DNA of 64,000 bases from contig WOFQ01000047.1 in NCBI GenBank assembly GCA_012184525.1, positions 186,001 to 250,000 on the forward strand, in the 5' to 3' direction. Both the position numbers and the translations under genes were made by a program. The notes beneath the pieces are model-generated. The model was given only the letters and a program-made list of their open reading frames with translations. It searched no databases and had not been told where the DNA came from. Below, in pieces: positions 14,532 to 27,400 of the stretch; position 1 is the first letter of the stretch; each line of letters opens with the position of its first letter. Origin of the DNA: Xenoacremonium recifei. Taxonomy: Eukaryota > Ascomycota > Sordariomycetes > Hypocreales > Nectriaceae.

Positions 14532-16643
14532 TTAACCCGGGTTGCCGCCCGCTGCTGGACTTCCTTCGGTGCGAGCGAGCCTTTCTCTCTGTACCATAAC
14601 GCGTTGGTTGCAAATGTCGATGAACATGTGGAACTGCTCGATCTGCTTGTCCTTGTCCACCATTTCTTTCTTGAGGTCTTCGATCTCCTTGTTCTTCTCC
14701 GTTTCGAGCTTCTTAAGGTCCTCGCGAGCTTTAGCGAGTTCTCGCCGAAGATCTGCTCTGATCCGGTCTTCAGCGGATTGGTGAGGTTTGCTATATATAG
14801 CCGGGCGGTTTTCAGCGAGGCCAGTAGCCACCTTCTGAGGATTCCGGTTAATGGCGGCTCGAGCATTGTAAATATCTCTTGGAAGCAGGTGGCAGTCAGG
14901 GTTCTCTGTTTGGAGAATTTGTAGCGTTTCAGAAACGCCAGCTCCTAAAGCATGTCAGTACTGGGCTCTATCGTCTATCGGAACGATTTACTCACCACTC
15001 TCTTTGAGGTGCTTCACAGCAGCAACCATCTTGCTGTCCAGCTTTCGGGCCGCCGGGTGGTGCGACGGGCTATCGCTAGGCCCATGGTTATGTTGCAAAT
15101 GCGCAGGATCTGGTCGATAACGGATTGTCCACTGTGTCCGTTGCTCGATGGCAAAGAAGCCGAACGGACAGTCGCATTTCCTTGAAGAAGTCTTGCGCTT
15201 GCGGAATTCAGGGCTGACACGTGTGGGCGGTTTCCCCGCACGATCGCAAACGAAGAGAACCTTCTTCAGTCCAGGGACAGTCTTCTTCGATCTGCCAATG
15301 ACTATAGCATAACCCACCGAAGTGCAATATCGAAGGACCGCCTTTTGGACAGCCTCCAGGGTCGGGTAGCTTCCACCTTCAGGGGGTGGTGACATCATCT
15401 CCCCCATAGGGTGCTGCGGGAAATATGATCCATCAGCCTGGGCACCATTCTCGTTTTCATTGTCGACATCTGCTCCATCAATCTCCATCTTCGTGCTACC
15501 ATTCTGCTCTGGCTGCTGTTGCTGCTGCTGAGCCTGAGCTGGTGGTTGAGGCTGCGCTTGGAGTTGGGGCGTCTGCTGAGCCTTCTGCGCGTGGTGAGAC
15601 TGAGAGTGTTGCCGTTGCAAGTCTTGCGTGAGTTGGCGCTGCTGGTGCTGCTGAGCCTGCTGCTGGGCTTGCTGTTGCGCCTGTTGTTGAGCCTGTTGCT
15701 GAGCCTGTTGCTGAGCTTGCTGTTGCGCTTGTTGTTGGGCAGCTTGTTGTTGGGCCTGTTGGGCCGCCGCTGCCTGCTCCCGCTGCTCTCGCTGCTTCTG
15801 CTGTTTTGCCTGCGCCTTCTGTTGCCGTTGCTGTTCTTGTGCTGCTTGCTGCTGGGCTTGCTGTTGTTGGGCCTGCTGAGCGGCCTGCTGGGCAGCCTGC
15901 TGCCGCTGCTGTTCCTGATGCTGTTGTTGGAGCTGTGCCTGTTGTTGCTGATGTTGTAAATGCTGCTGCTGCTGTAGATGCTGTGCCTGTTGTTGTTGCT
16001 GCTGTTGCTGCTGCATTTGCAGCGAGGGAGGCTGCTGTTTTTGCTGCTGCTGAGGCGGCGACGGAACCGGCGGCTTCATCTGGACCTGGTGCAACTTAGG
16101 CGTGGGCTGTGGCTGCTGGGGCTGCGGTCTCTGCTGAGGAGACTGCTGCGAGTGGTGTTGCTGAGGCAGCGGCTGATGATGCTGTTGGTGCTGGCGCGGC
16201 TGGCTCAACGGATGCGGAACATGGCTCAGGTGCTGGTGATGCATCTGCTGCTGCTGCTGCTGTTGCTGCTGCTGATGCATCTGATTTGGCACAACCTGGC
16301 CCAGAGCCGGGAACATCATCTGGGAACGCGGCGGCGGCACGCGTGTATTAGGAACGTCGAGCGGGTTCGGCACCCCAGTCGACATATGCGACTGGGACGC
16401 GCGCGAGGGTGCATTGGGAACATTGCCGGCGACGGAGGTCGGGTTCGTAAACAAATGCTGAGAATATGTCGTAGGGAGCTGCTGGGGCGTGTACTGATTC
16501 TGATACGGCGACGCGGAGTGAGGAGCAGGCGATTGCTTGTTCGGCTGGTTGGGGTGAGGCGGAGGAAAGCCGTTTCGACGCAGGTTACCCTGAGCGAAGT
16601 TCAGGCCAGGATGATTGGGAGCGCCCGGCCTCAGACTCGACAT
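14532..16643 (-). CDS. FAR1-type DNA-binding domain protein with long glutamine-rich region
   Basis: Probable nuclear regulator. Exons are 16643..14996 and 14944..14532; the intron has a GTGAGT donor and TTTAG acceptor. The product is 686 residues. Residues about 120-385 are dominated by Gln with His, Pro and Ala, encoded by near-pure CAG/CAA codons. Residues about 420-520 form a FAR1-like zinc domain (WRKY-GCM1 fold), with VLFVCDRAGKP, RKCDCPFG and a final HNHGP. The C-terminal exon is a charged coiled coil rich in Lys, Glu and Asp (LETEKNKEIEDLKKE), probably for oligomerisation. FAR1 domains in fungi occur both in host transcription factors and in proteins derived from MULE-type transposases; I see no transposase domain here. 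The DNA target and pathway are unknown. The polyglutamine length is likely to vary between strains. Confidence 0.88.
15500..16275 (-). repeat. CAG/CAA trinucleotide-rich tract coding polyglutamine
   Basis: On the plus strand this reads as CTG/TTG runs. It is interrupted by GCC/GCT (Ala), CAC/CAT (His) and CCN (Pro) codons and lies wholly within exon 1 of the FAR1-type gene. Tandem QAQQ-type units near 15655-15735 look like recent slippage copies. Confidence 0.85.
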
Positions 16644-18967
16644 GTCGGCCGTCTCAAAGATCCCCGGCGCGGGTGCCGGAGATCAAGAGATATCGGGGGT
16701 GGGAGGGAGTCAAGAGGTCGTGAGGCGGGTGGGGTGGAGGGAGCAGAGGCCAAACTCTCCGGGCCCGAGGCTGGGCGTGCGTGCGGAGAGGTCCCGGGTC
16801 GGTCTGGGGAAAAGGCGTCGGTATCGGTATCGGTGTCGGCGGCGGCAACGGCCACGGAGGTTGTTGGGAAGTGGTGTTGTTGTTCGGCGCCCTTGGCCGT
16901 GCAGTGCAGTGACGTGACGTGACCTATCAAGGTCCGGACTCCACGCAAACACGCACGAGGCAGAAGCCCGCGCCCCCAGCAAGCGAGGCGACACGCCACA
17001 CGATGGGCGATTGGTATGGGAGGCAGGAGTCAAGAGCAGCAACGCTCCCGGATCGCGTCGTCTCGTGTCTCGTTCGGCTCCGTCAACGAGGACGTCGTCC
17101 ACGACTGTTGCGGCCGCGATATGTCGTGACTGCGGACCGTCACAGCGGCCGTGGATTGTGACCGTGGCCCTGGGGCAGCGGCCCTGTCGGGTCGGGGGGG
17201 AGGGAGAGCGAGAGGGGGCGATCTTCTCGTGCGTTTTCCCGCAGAACCACAACGGGCCCTTTGCGATACGTCTTGCGTCGTGCGCCGTGAGGTGGGCAAA
17301 AGCAGTGCCTCCGGTACAGTACCGTGATAATGCTCCGTAGTATTGAAGCAGAAACCTGGCCGCCTTTCAGACTCCGGAGCAAGGATTTTGGGGGTGTCGA
17401 TAATGAAAGGGCTGGCTGGGTTGGGTGGGTGAGGAGGCGTGGAGAGGGCGCTGGGCAGAGGTGTGAGATAAGAAGAGAGGAGCAGTAGGGCAGCTGCTTA
17501 GCAGATGAACAGTTTTTTTTTTCTTCCCTCACAAACAGCCCTGGCGTGGGCGTGGGAATTTTCCGGGGGGGGGAGGGAGGGCGAGGGAGGGGAGGGAAAA
17601 AACAGAAGAGGGGGTGGCCTGGAAAGCGCCAGAGAGGGGACTGGCGATGGACAGTGCCAGAGAAGCGGATGAGTGGTGAGAAATGCGCGCCAAGTGAGCG
17701 GGGCGTACTGTGCGGGTCTGTCCAGGACAGGTCTAGGGCGTGAGAGGGGCGGAAGGGTTGGGGGGGGCGTCGCCCGAAGGCGCCTCAGGCAGGGCTCGGG
17801 GAGTGCACGAGAGCGATTCCAGTGCCGTGCTATGGGCGTGAGCGAGCCGGCGAGCTGGAGGCGTGGATAGCAGCACCGCACCGAACCGCACCTCAGCAGC
17901 AGCCGCAGGCGCACGCGGGTGGGGGGCAAGGAGAGGAGCAAGAGGTGTGTGTGCAAGCAAGCAAGCAGGAGCTGGAGAAGCGCGGTGTCAAGGTCGGGGT
18001 CGTCCCGCGATTTGAGGCGCCCGGAATCTTAATTTTGGATGACGCTGAGGGCTGCTGCTATAATAACCTGCCACAGTGGCTGTCCGGTCAGCAGGAGAGC
18101 AGAGAACAGCCTGGAACCCAAGGGCACTGCCTTCCGCAGCCAGCCAGGCTGTGCGGCCGCCCCCTGATTGGCCCAACACACCGTCTCGGTCCTCTGTGCT
18201 CTCCCTCGGCCGAGGCACGTGATTGTCCCGTCTCTCCCTCGTTGCCTCCTGTCCTCTCCCCTCCCAGCCGCAGCATCCAATGCCATCATGCTCTGTGTCC
18301 TTTGCCTCTCCGCAATCCGGCAGCGCAGGGAGGCTGTTCCGACAAATCCGCTCCCATGCCAGGCCGGGGCAGGATGTCGCGCCCGGCTCGTTGATTGGGC
18401 CATTATCCGCGTCCAGGGCTGTGCAGCACAGTATTGACTCGCCCCGAATACCAGGTACGTCTTGCAATGTTTCACTGCACGCGACCGAACACCTCAGAGA
18501 AATGCCCACGTAACATGAGACCGTGTCGATGCGCGGGAATGGGCATAAAGGAAATGGATATTTGTTCTTGTGTTTCCGAATGAGCTTAATTTAGCCTTTC
18601 AGAGAGTACAAGAGGTCCGCGCATGAATCAATAAGATTTTGTGTTGATTCGCCATTTGGCTGGCTGTCAATGTTCCAGAACTGCCCTTATGAATGCCCGT
18701 GTCAGGCAATATCCTGCTATACACCCTGGCCAATTACTCCGTAAAATGCGAAAGAAATCAAACACGTCTTTAGGGACGTCCGTATATCCAATCATTATCA
18801 TCCCGCCGTGGTATCTTTGCAGTTGTCTCATGTGACCACCGCCAGTATATATACTCCAGAAACGCCGTTCCCGTATTTATAAAATCCGTACCCAAAGGAA
18901 AATATCAAGTCAAAGATCAAATAATAGGGTAAGCCTCTCAAGGTTATCTCTGTCGCTCCCCATTCCA
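16644..18967. other. Intergenic region upstream of FAR1-type gene
   Basis: About 2.3 kb with no supportable gene. The part nearest the FAR1 start (16.65-17.8 kb) is GC-rich, with G-runs and CT-rich patches on the minus strand. Minus-strand CCAAT boxes occur at 18167-18171 and 18394-18398. Open frames here look like composition artefacts. Confidence 0.55.
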
Positions 18968-21900
18968 CTACTCCGTCTTCTTTCGCTTGCTCGGCCGTCG
19001 TGAGGTAGAATCCTGGCCGTCTATGAAGTGCTTCTTCTCGATTTGGTGGGCTCGTAGGTTGTCCGGCCGATTTTTGTATTCGCTCTTACACCCGGGATAC
19101 AAGCATCGGTATATTTTGGGTGGGCCTTTTGCGTGCTGAAGCTTCTTATGCTTGGCCATGCTTCCTTGGAACCATTTTGGATCGCCCTTGGGTCGGTAAC
19201 CACAAATTTCACAAACAAATTGTGACTCGACCTTGCCCGTCGCATCCTTATTGGCATCTGCTGCTCCAACCGCCCCAGCGGGCGTAGGCGGAGATGTTGC
19301 TGCAGTTGAAGGACCAGCTAATGAGGACGATCCTTCAGGCGTAGTCATGAAGGCGGTATTGTTGAGGGCATATGGGTCGATCGTCATGTCGGTCATCAGT
19401 CCAGAGAAAGTCAAATGCTGATTTGGCATCGACGTCTGAGGCATTGAATCCGGAGTAGCAAAGGTTCCAAAGTCGAGGCCAACCATATCGGGTGTCATTG
19501 AAGACATAAATTCCTCGAGGCTCTGCTCAGGCCCCCTAGGTGTGGACTGTCCTGTCGGCTCTCTGGAAGCAACACCCGTGACCACCTTCATGAGATCCAC
19601 GCCTTTTCGTTGGTACATGGCTCTTAGATTCGGGCGCACATTGGTCCGCGTGTAAAGTTGGTCGATTTGAGACCTCACATCGCCGATATATCTGTCGAAG
19701 AAGCGGTCCGAAGGCAGGAACATCTGAAGCTCCTGTTAGTTATCTTTTCAAAATCAAGGACAACTAATAAATGCCAGCTCACCTTCCCAGTTTGTATCAA
19801 CTCCAGCTCTAGCCGTCGTGGTGTCGAAATTGAGCATGAAACCACACGGTCTAGTATGTTTGATAGACCCTCGGAAAATCCTGGTGCATCGGGATATTTT
19901 TGAGTCAAAAGTTTCAGTGCGAAGGTGACCTCAAGTGCAAATGGCGAATCACCCCGCACGTCCTGACCCTTGTCTTGGATATGCTGTAGGCATACTTGAG
20001 ACAGCTGGATTACAGGATTGTTGGAAGGTTGGATTGCTGCATATTCAAGTTCTGTATTGCCTGATTAGCCATGCAACGAAACTCTATGACACCCTTAAAC
20101 TTACGATCTAAGAAGTACTGGGCAACGAATAACAAAGGGTCTGCACTGATCTGCTGCCCTGAGCCGTCGTCCCGTTCCTTTCCTTTGATGCTGTTTGGCT
20201 GAGGCGTGGCGGGCGAGGACTGGCTTCTGACACTGGCATTGATAGCGGCGAGGAATTCTTGTGGAGTGTGATGCGGAGGCTTCCAGAGTGTATCGACGAT
20301 ATTCTGATACGCCGTCCGGTCCCCACGCGAATTCAGCCAAGTGCCATAGGATATTACCTGGCCGAACAAGCTCAGAGCTCGCTTGGGGGCATCTTGCTCG
20401 TAGACAACGAGGGAGATGGCATATACCACATGGACAAAACAGAGGAGGTCGACAGCAGTGGTGGGATGATGGCCATCCAGGATTTTCCCAAGGACATCAA
20501 GACCAGAGCGGGTGATGTCTGCAGGCGTCATGCCTCGAAGCCGAGTGGCAAGATGGTTCTTGCCCGCCTCCCGGAGCTTCTGCATGGTATCCTTAATGTG
20601 CAACTCAAGGGCATCCCGAGCCGCATGGACAAGGGAGACGGGATCGACGGGCGGCCCGGCGGCGGCAGGATCTGACAGATGATGGACATATGAGCCGGCA
20701 GCAGGATTGGTCAGAGGCTGCTGAGGCATCTCGAGTGCGAGGGTGGAGGAGGTGGTAAGATGGGGAAAGGATGCCGTAGATGAGTCCGTATTACGGAAAG
20801 CTTGCGTGTCCAGGGTCAGGCTAGAAGGTACCGATGCATGGAAGGAGTAGATAGGCTGGTCCAGGCTGAAGGTATTATGGAGGGGGTCCGTGGTAGTAGG
20901 GATGGTGGATAAGGCATCGGTGATGGGCACGTCGGCTGGCAGCTCCGATAAATGGGATTCAGAGGGAGCATAGTCGAAGGCACCAGCATCAGGACCACTG
21001 TTGGGGGCGGTAGCCTTGCATGAATTGGCAAAAGGATCATCCTCGAGGAGGCCTCCTAGGCTGACCTGATCGTCCGCGGGCGAAGTCAAAGTAGACTCGA
21101 AGCCGGGGGCATGGTGCCAGGCACCAGACCATCCCGACATGGGCGAAATGTTGTAGCTGGCCATGCTGTTGAAGCTGTTGGTGCTGTTTGTGCTCGCCGT
21201 GCTGTTGGTGCTCGAAGTGCTGGCAGTAGAACGAACAGAAGAGCTCGGAGCGAGCATCTTACTTCTTCGCTTGGCCTGGGAGCGGTATTGTTCGAGTCCA
21301 TGGGTGAACACCTGGAGGACCGGCCGCTCAGGGTTCTTGCTCCCGACATCGTAGTCGAAGAGACTCTGGGAACTTGAACGCTCAAGGTTCGTAGGTGCCA
21401 CTGTATCTGGAGGGACACCGGTATCAGGCAGTGAGGGCCAGTTGATCATAGAATCGGACAGTATGGGAGCCGACTCAAGCTCGGCCGGGTGGACGGTGAG
21501 GGGTTGGTCTGCTGGAGTAGGCAACGATAGGGTGAATTCAGGGACGGCATCGACCAGAGGAATGTCGTCGTCCTCAGACGCCTCGTCGTATTCGAGGATT
21601 GTAGGCAGCGGGATCTCGGATGAGTCAATCTCGTGAATCTCGTTGGAGTAGAGTTCTGCCTGGGCTTGAGCTTGGCCTTGCTGGGAGGCTAGCAAGGAGT
21701 CATAGCTGGGAGGAGGCGCCTCGTGCCCCTCATCCATGCTGTCCAGATCTGGACCTCCAAGCGAGGGGTTCTTCGACTTATGGCCCAAGGAGCTGAAGAA
21801 GTGTTTGGCCAGGGACACGATCCTCCGCCGTCGTGACGGATGGCCCAAACAGCGCTTGCATTTGGCGTCGTTGAAGTGCTCGACGCGTTCGCAGTCATAG

Positions 21901-22532
21901 CACCAATACTCGCCCGCGGGTAGGTGAGTGCAGGTATAGAGGTGCTTGAGCATATCCTCGTGGTTGATGAAACGCTTTCGGCAGCGCAGGAGCGGACACT
22001 CACGACGCTCTTCGGGCGTCATCTTGTCGCATACATTGCGCTTGACGGCAGCCCAGACGATGAAGCGGTGAAGATTGCATTCATCGCGAGCCGTATCGCG
22101 AGTACTGGCAGGATACAGTAAGTTTCCGTTGCTCTAGGTTTCTCTCTCTCTCGCTCTCATGATCTCTCTCGGCACCAGTGGAAGATGAAGTTGTGGTTTT
22201 GGAGGGGATTACTGTTGTCTAAGAAGAAAAGGGAGGGTAAGGACAATGAGTGAATGGATAAACTTATAAAGATTCTCTTACACGCATGAAGACGACTGTC
22301 CATCGTCTGTCTCGTCGGACGAGATGGAGGATACTGAAGCACGACTACTACTTGACTCCGAACTGGTCCGTCTCAAGTTTAAGCGATGAGTCGGGCTCCG
22401 AGTCAAGCGACGGATAGTCGACGGTCCGGCACCTGTTGCTCCCCCGGACGATGGAGACGATGATGACGATGACCCGGAGCCGGGCCATTCAAGGGACATT
22501 CGAGGAGGCATCTTGGCCTCCATCGTGTCCAT
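18968..22532 (-). CDS. Large uncharacterised C2H2-type zinc-finger protein
   Basis: Not a named gene that I recognise. Four exons: 22532..22282, 22104..20105, 20051..19783 and 19732..18968, giving 1,094 residues. Donors are GTAAGA, GTAAGT and GTGAGC; acceptors are CAG. Near the N-terminus (residues about 119-167) are two Cys/His-rich segments: CPLLRCRKRF with a following HLYTC, and WCYDCERVEHF ending CKRC. The middle is low-complexity Ser/Thr/Pro/Asp. A helical region at about 540-800 may be a regulatory or dimerisation domain. At the C-terminus are two zinc fingers: CEICGYRPKGDPKWF with H-K-K-L-Q-H (about 1013-1040), and CLYPGCKSEYKN with HQIEKKH (about 1046-1072). A basic tail follows, RRPSKRKKTE, a likely nuclear localisation signal. 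An alternative first splice (22284/22140) also keeps frame and would add a few residues; the model used has the better donor. Probable transcription factor. Confidence 0.8.
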
Positions 22533-24468
22533 GTTCGTGGCGGTTGACGATGCTGACTGTGGAGGTGCCAGTTCCTGGACAGCGAATAAAGCGGGACGCG
22601 GGTAATGGAGAGTCGACCTCGGACGGGATGACGGGATGGCGAAGAAAGAAACAAAGGAGCTCCCAGACTAGAAGGAGAAACCAAGGGTTAATCGAGCTTC
22701 TATCCGCCACCCATGGCCATGGAATGTTTTAATTCTCCCTGTGCCCCGACGCGGATATGGTGGCAGAGGGCTGTTTGGGAGGCAGCTCGGGGCCAGCGTC
22801 TCAGCGCGAAGACGTCCTAGAGCGGGATCCGGCAGGTTGACGGGCGGTAGGACTTGGGGTCTTGGAGGGGCTCGTCGGTCCTAGGACTTGGGAGGGCCGT
22901 GGAAGGGCAGCGCCGGGATTGGACGATTGGGCGATGGGATGGCTGGCATCGACAGGGGTGGCCTCTCATCCGTGCTCTGCTCTGTACTCCGTCATGCGGC
23001 CAGTCTCTCTCTTCGAATGTCGGTGGCCGTACCAGGCAAGAGGAACACCGGGAGATGGATCTCGTGGGGAGAGCTATGTATCGGGGAGACTGGAATGGCA
23101 AGGTCAGTTGCCATCCGGATCGTCAACTGTTGCACTGGGAAACTCGGACTGACTGTCTGCGCTTCTTTGTCCGATCGCGACTTGCAAGTGGCCCCTTGTA
23201 AGTCAGAGTGGCTCAGTAGGCAACGAGGCAGATTTCAGCTCGCGCACCATCCTCGACGTCCTGGGCAGGCCATAAGAGGCCCTGCATGCATGGTGCCATT
23301 ACAAAGGCTCGAATCAAGGACTCGACTGGGCCGGTCAGCGCCTGCTTCGGGGTTCATCTATGTCCGAATACGCGGATATCTGGATTGTTGAAGTGCTCGG
23401 TGAACGTTGTCATGGGCGAGTGCTGTCCTCTACGTTCAAGACTGCCGAAGACCAAAAAAACGCCCAACGTGGTCCACTCCATCTTACGGAAGGCCCGTCA
23501 GAAGGACTTTCCCGCTCCCCGCCATCAGCCCACTACCAGATCTGGCATCAGCCAGCTCCCTCCCCCGTCCGTTTCGAATGTTACGTCTATAACTAGTTCT
23601 GTGATTACTGTGCACCGTCTCGAATGGTGCATTAACAATTAACAGCATGCTGCTATTCTGGCCCTGTCATGACGTATCCGTTCTTCAGCAGTTCGTATCC
23701 ATCACATGTGAGTTCCTTTGGTAAAGAAAGGCAACCAGCCCGAGCAGGATCATGATCCCCACAGCTTCAAGTTTCAGTGCTCGAAATAGACCCCTACATC
23801 GACATCAATGTGCTCGGTTTAAACGAGTCGAACCACAAAGATACCCTCGCTCATTCATTTGTCTCTCACTCGATCGGCAACATCTCACTGCCTTCTTACC
23901 TAGGTAAGTGTTAGCTCCGAGGCCAGAAACTGACCGACCTCCACGTCTTACACGCGCTTCTCATGATCCATGCTCCCCGTCTCACTCCGCCCCCAGCGGC
24001 CTGTATCACAATTTCAGCCCTACCGTCATGCTTGTCAGTCATGCCCGTCATTCCTGAACGCCACCATAGCCTCGCCGGTTCGATAGTCTCTTCAGCGCGG
24101 CTATGCAGGCCCTTGACGCCCTCTTCTCGCCCTCCTCGTCGCCAATTCAGCAGCCGCGCCCCCTGATCGTGAGGCTGTGTCCGCGCCTCCGCTTGTAGGG
24201 CTGCCTCCGACCAATCTCGCCGGGATCATCTCATGCATCCGGTTTGGCCACCTATTCCATTACCGGCATCAGTCACAGTCAGGCATGATCCGTGCCGCTT
24301 AGCTGCGTTAGATGAATCCTTGTCTGAAATCCTTCGGCTTGTAACAACATAGAAATCTCATTCCGCTTGTGGTGTCCTGATATAACCTCAGTGTAGGTGT
24401 GTGTAATGTACAAATCATCCAATATCTTCGCCTCCTGCATATACCGCGCTGTTCAGCAACGATGGCGC
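22533..24468. other. Intergenic region, no gene seen
   Basis: About 1.9 kb between the C2H2 gene start and the stop of the GRAM/VASt gene. Open frames are short and uncharacteristic. A small inverted repeat TGCACC/GGTGCA lies near 23610-23632. A sequence at 23210-23320 resembles pol III A and B boxes but does not fold as a tRNA. Confidence 0.5.
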
Positions 24469-27400
24469 TCACAATTCGGGTATCGCTTCTGCTCCTTCAC
24501 GCCCACGCTTCGACTTCTTTGCCACAACCCCCTGCAAAATCCGCAGCTTCTCCTCCGTTGTACGGATAGCTTCTTCCACTTCTCTCTCGTCCATCTGCGA
24601 GGCGCGGACCTTTTCCTCCACCGTACGGGGCTCGACCGCTCGCTGTTGTTTCCGCAGCCGGTTGGAGAGGATCTGGTCTATGCCAACGCGCTCGTCCAAC
24701 CAATCCCATAGCTCGCCGTCTTCAGTCCGCCACATCTCTTCGTAGGCTGCCAGGCGCTCAGGGCGATAGGCACCCAAATCATGTCCATACGACGAGGGGT
24801 TCTTAGGCGAGTAGCCGGATGTGAACCACATCGTTACCAATAAGCCCACTAGGAGACCATACATGACGTTCCCCGTGAGCAATGGTTGGACAATATCCAG
24901 GACCGGTTCCAAAAACCCCCGTATGGGCTCCAGCAAGCCCCAGGTCTTCTTTTCAACCCGCTTAGGTACGACCTCAACAACGCCTGGCACTGCCTGCACC
25001 GGTTTCCGTGCTCCCCGGTTCTTCCTCTTCCCCTTCAGTGCAGAGGGCAATGCATTAAGTGACTGCGCCTGCCGCGTTGTCACTGCTGCCTTCAAAACCG
25101 TGAAAAGATCTTTTGAGAACGTCACTTGACCATCTGTGGCGCCTTTCTCGATGGGCCCTATATGATCGTTAGCAAAAACTGTACTGTACTGATCAACTAG
25201 CTCGTCCTCCACGTACCTTTGAGCCAGCTCTTGCCGCTCCACTCGATAGTACAGTTGATCTGCAATCGAGTGGAATTGTTCTCAGCCCAGGAAAAGCAAT
25301 ACCGAGTCTTGACGCAAAAGACGTTTCCGCTGGGGACGTCGGGGGTTTGAGTGGACACAATCAAGTTGGCTGCCTTTTCATAGTCCAGATTCTCCAGCTG
25401 CTCGGAGACAATACATTTCGTGGACTTGGGTCCGATCGAACCGTAGAGTGGCTTGATGTAGCTGTATGTGCGAACTTTGCTGTCCAGACTTAGTCCCTTT
25501 TTGTCGGTCATCTGGAGTTCAGTACATTTCTGATCTCCCGTCAACCATTGGGACATGAAAGTGCAAGACGGTTGGCCGAATACGAGGTCGTACACTTTGC
25601 CCAAAGGCGCGGGGATGATATCGTCGCCCACGATCTTGTCAAAGTGTGATCCTGCATCGCCACATTCAGTGGGAGCATGCGTAGCCGGTCCAGGAAAGTC
25701 GTCTGAGCCACCAGTCGGGGCCGTAACTTCACCACCGACGACTACGGTGAGCGCCGGTGCAACGCCTGAAGTCTTCCTCGATACGGGTTTCTCGCTCTCT
25801 GCCTCGGTGCCGTTGGCATCGCTAAGGTTCTGGTGGAGTTCGTCGTGGATGTCCTCGTCGTAAAATTCCTCATCCTCGTCTTCGTCCTCATCATCCGTCT
25901 CAGACCCATCGTCTGCCTCCTCATTGCCGGCTTCCTCTGCATCAACCTTCTCAGTTTTATCGCCACCAGTGTCTACACGGACGCCATTCAACGTGCTCTG
26001 GAGAGTCGGGTGCCCCAGCTTCCAGATGTTAACTATCAGATCATACGTGGCATCTCGACTAGTGAAGCTGGCGAATATGTGCTTGGCGTGCAATGTGGAA
26101 ATCATCAGGCCGTTCTTGAAGACGAGCGCGGTGCTCCTCTTCTCCACCGAAACGATTTCGTCGAAGCTCATGACAAGGGTGGTGATCCATCCGAAGATGT
26201 TGCTGCTAAAGCATAGATGACCTTCCGAGACATAGAGCCGGCCATGTGCGAGAATCTCTCGTTGAAGAGCGCAACTGTAGTCCTCGATGAGATAGTCGTC
26301 GTCGGGCACACTCTTGAACAGCTCATGGAACTCGCGATTTCTTTTCTTGCTTGCAATAGCGAAGCCCGTGAGTTTCGGTGCGCTGGAATTAGGATGTGCC
26401 AACGAGGCATTGGCTGCAACGATAGCAGCCCCAATAGTACCTCCCGTAGTGACTGAGCTACCGCGTTTTCTATGCGGATTCTTCATTGCACTGCGAAGAC
26501 TCGACGTCCGTTGAATCGCGGCCTTACTGTCAAAGAAGTCGGGCGGCGGTGGCGGTGGTGTGCGGTCTCCTGTCGGCGTGGTCGGTTCATAGAGAGATCG
26601 TGGTCGGCTGTGAGACTCCTCGTGAACCGGCTCTACTGGGCTGCTGCCCGTGTCCGCCGGCGCCGACTCAGATCGTGCCCGTGTATCGGTCATATCCGGA
26701 AATCTTCCACTTATGGGCGATCCAAGGGTACTGGATGGTTCCGCGAGTCCAAGCTGGCTGAGGCTCAAGTCCCCCGAACCAAGCGTCCTTAATGCAGACT
26801 GCCTCTGGTCCATAACGTCATCCAGCTGTGCTGCAGGAGGAGGCTCAATCTTTACCTCAGGCTCATCTAGCTTCTCGGGCTCGTCCAAGGCAGCTGGGGC
26901 ATCAGGGCCCTTGGGGGTAACAGGTTTACTCTTGTTCCCTCCGGAAAGCCCGATACCAGTGTTGGAAATATTGTTGCTGAAAGTGCTGGCGGCGTTCTGG
27001 GCGACGGAAACAATGGATGAGAAGAAGCCTGAGCTGGCGTTGGCGGTGGCATTCGGGGTCGGCTCGCCGCTCTCGAGGGTGGGCGTCAGGGGCGCGGAGA
27101 TGATGTTGGATAGCTTGCTAGGACCGATGCTCATAGACGCTGACTGACTGCGGCGGTGCGCACTCATAGCTCGACTGGGAGCAGATGTTCCATTTGCACC
27201 CGAGCCAGGACTCGAGGAAGCCCAGAACGACCTCCTCTCAGGTGATGACTGAGTGGACGAGTAGGCCACGTCAACAGGCGTCGGTGGGGTATTGACAATG
27301 ACCGGGGCCGACTTATCGTCGCTCGAGGGCGGTGTTCGCGGCGGGATCTTTGTATCGAGCTTGGGTTGCGCCCTCGACCGCCTGTCCGGGGAAGCGACTT

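Noticed and set aside
15519..16922. Long Leu-rich plus-strand frames opposite the polyglutamine tract
   Set aside because: These are the antisense readings of CAG repeats (CTG = Leu), not genes.
17498..18509. Overlapping open frames on both strands at 17.5-18.5 kb
   Set aside because: GC-rich low-complexity DNA; none has conserved features or splice logic.
23205..23330. tRNA-like A box (TGGCTCAGTAGG) and B-box-like GGCTCGAATC on the plus strand
   Set aside because: The D-stem is partly paired, but the T-stem does not pair and the acceptor ends match at only some positions; no anticodon arm can be drawn.
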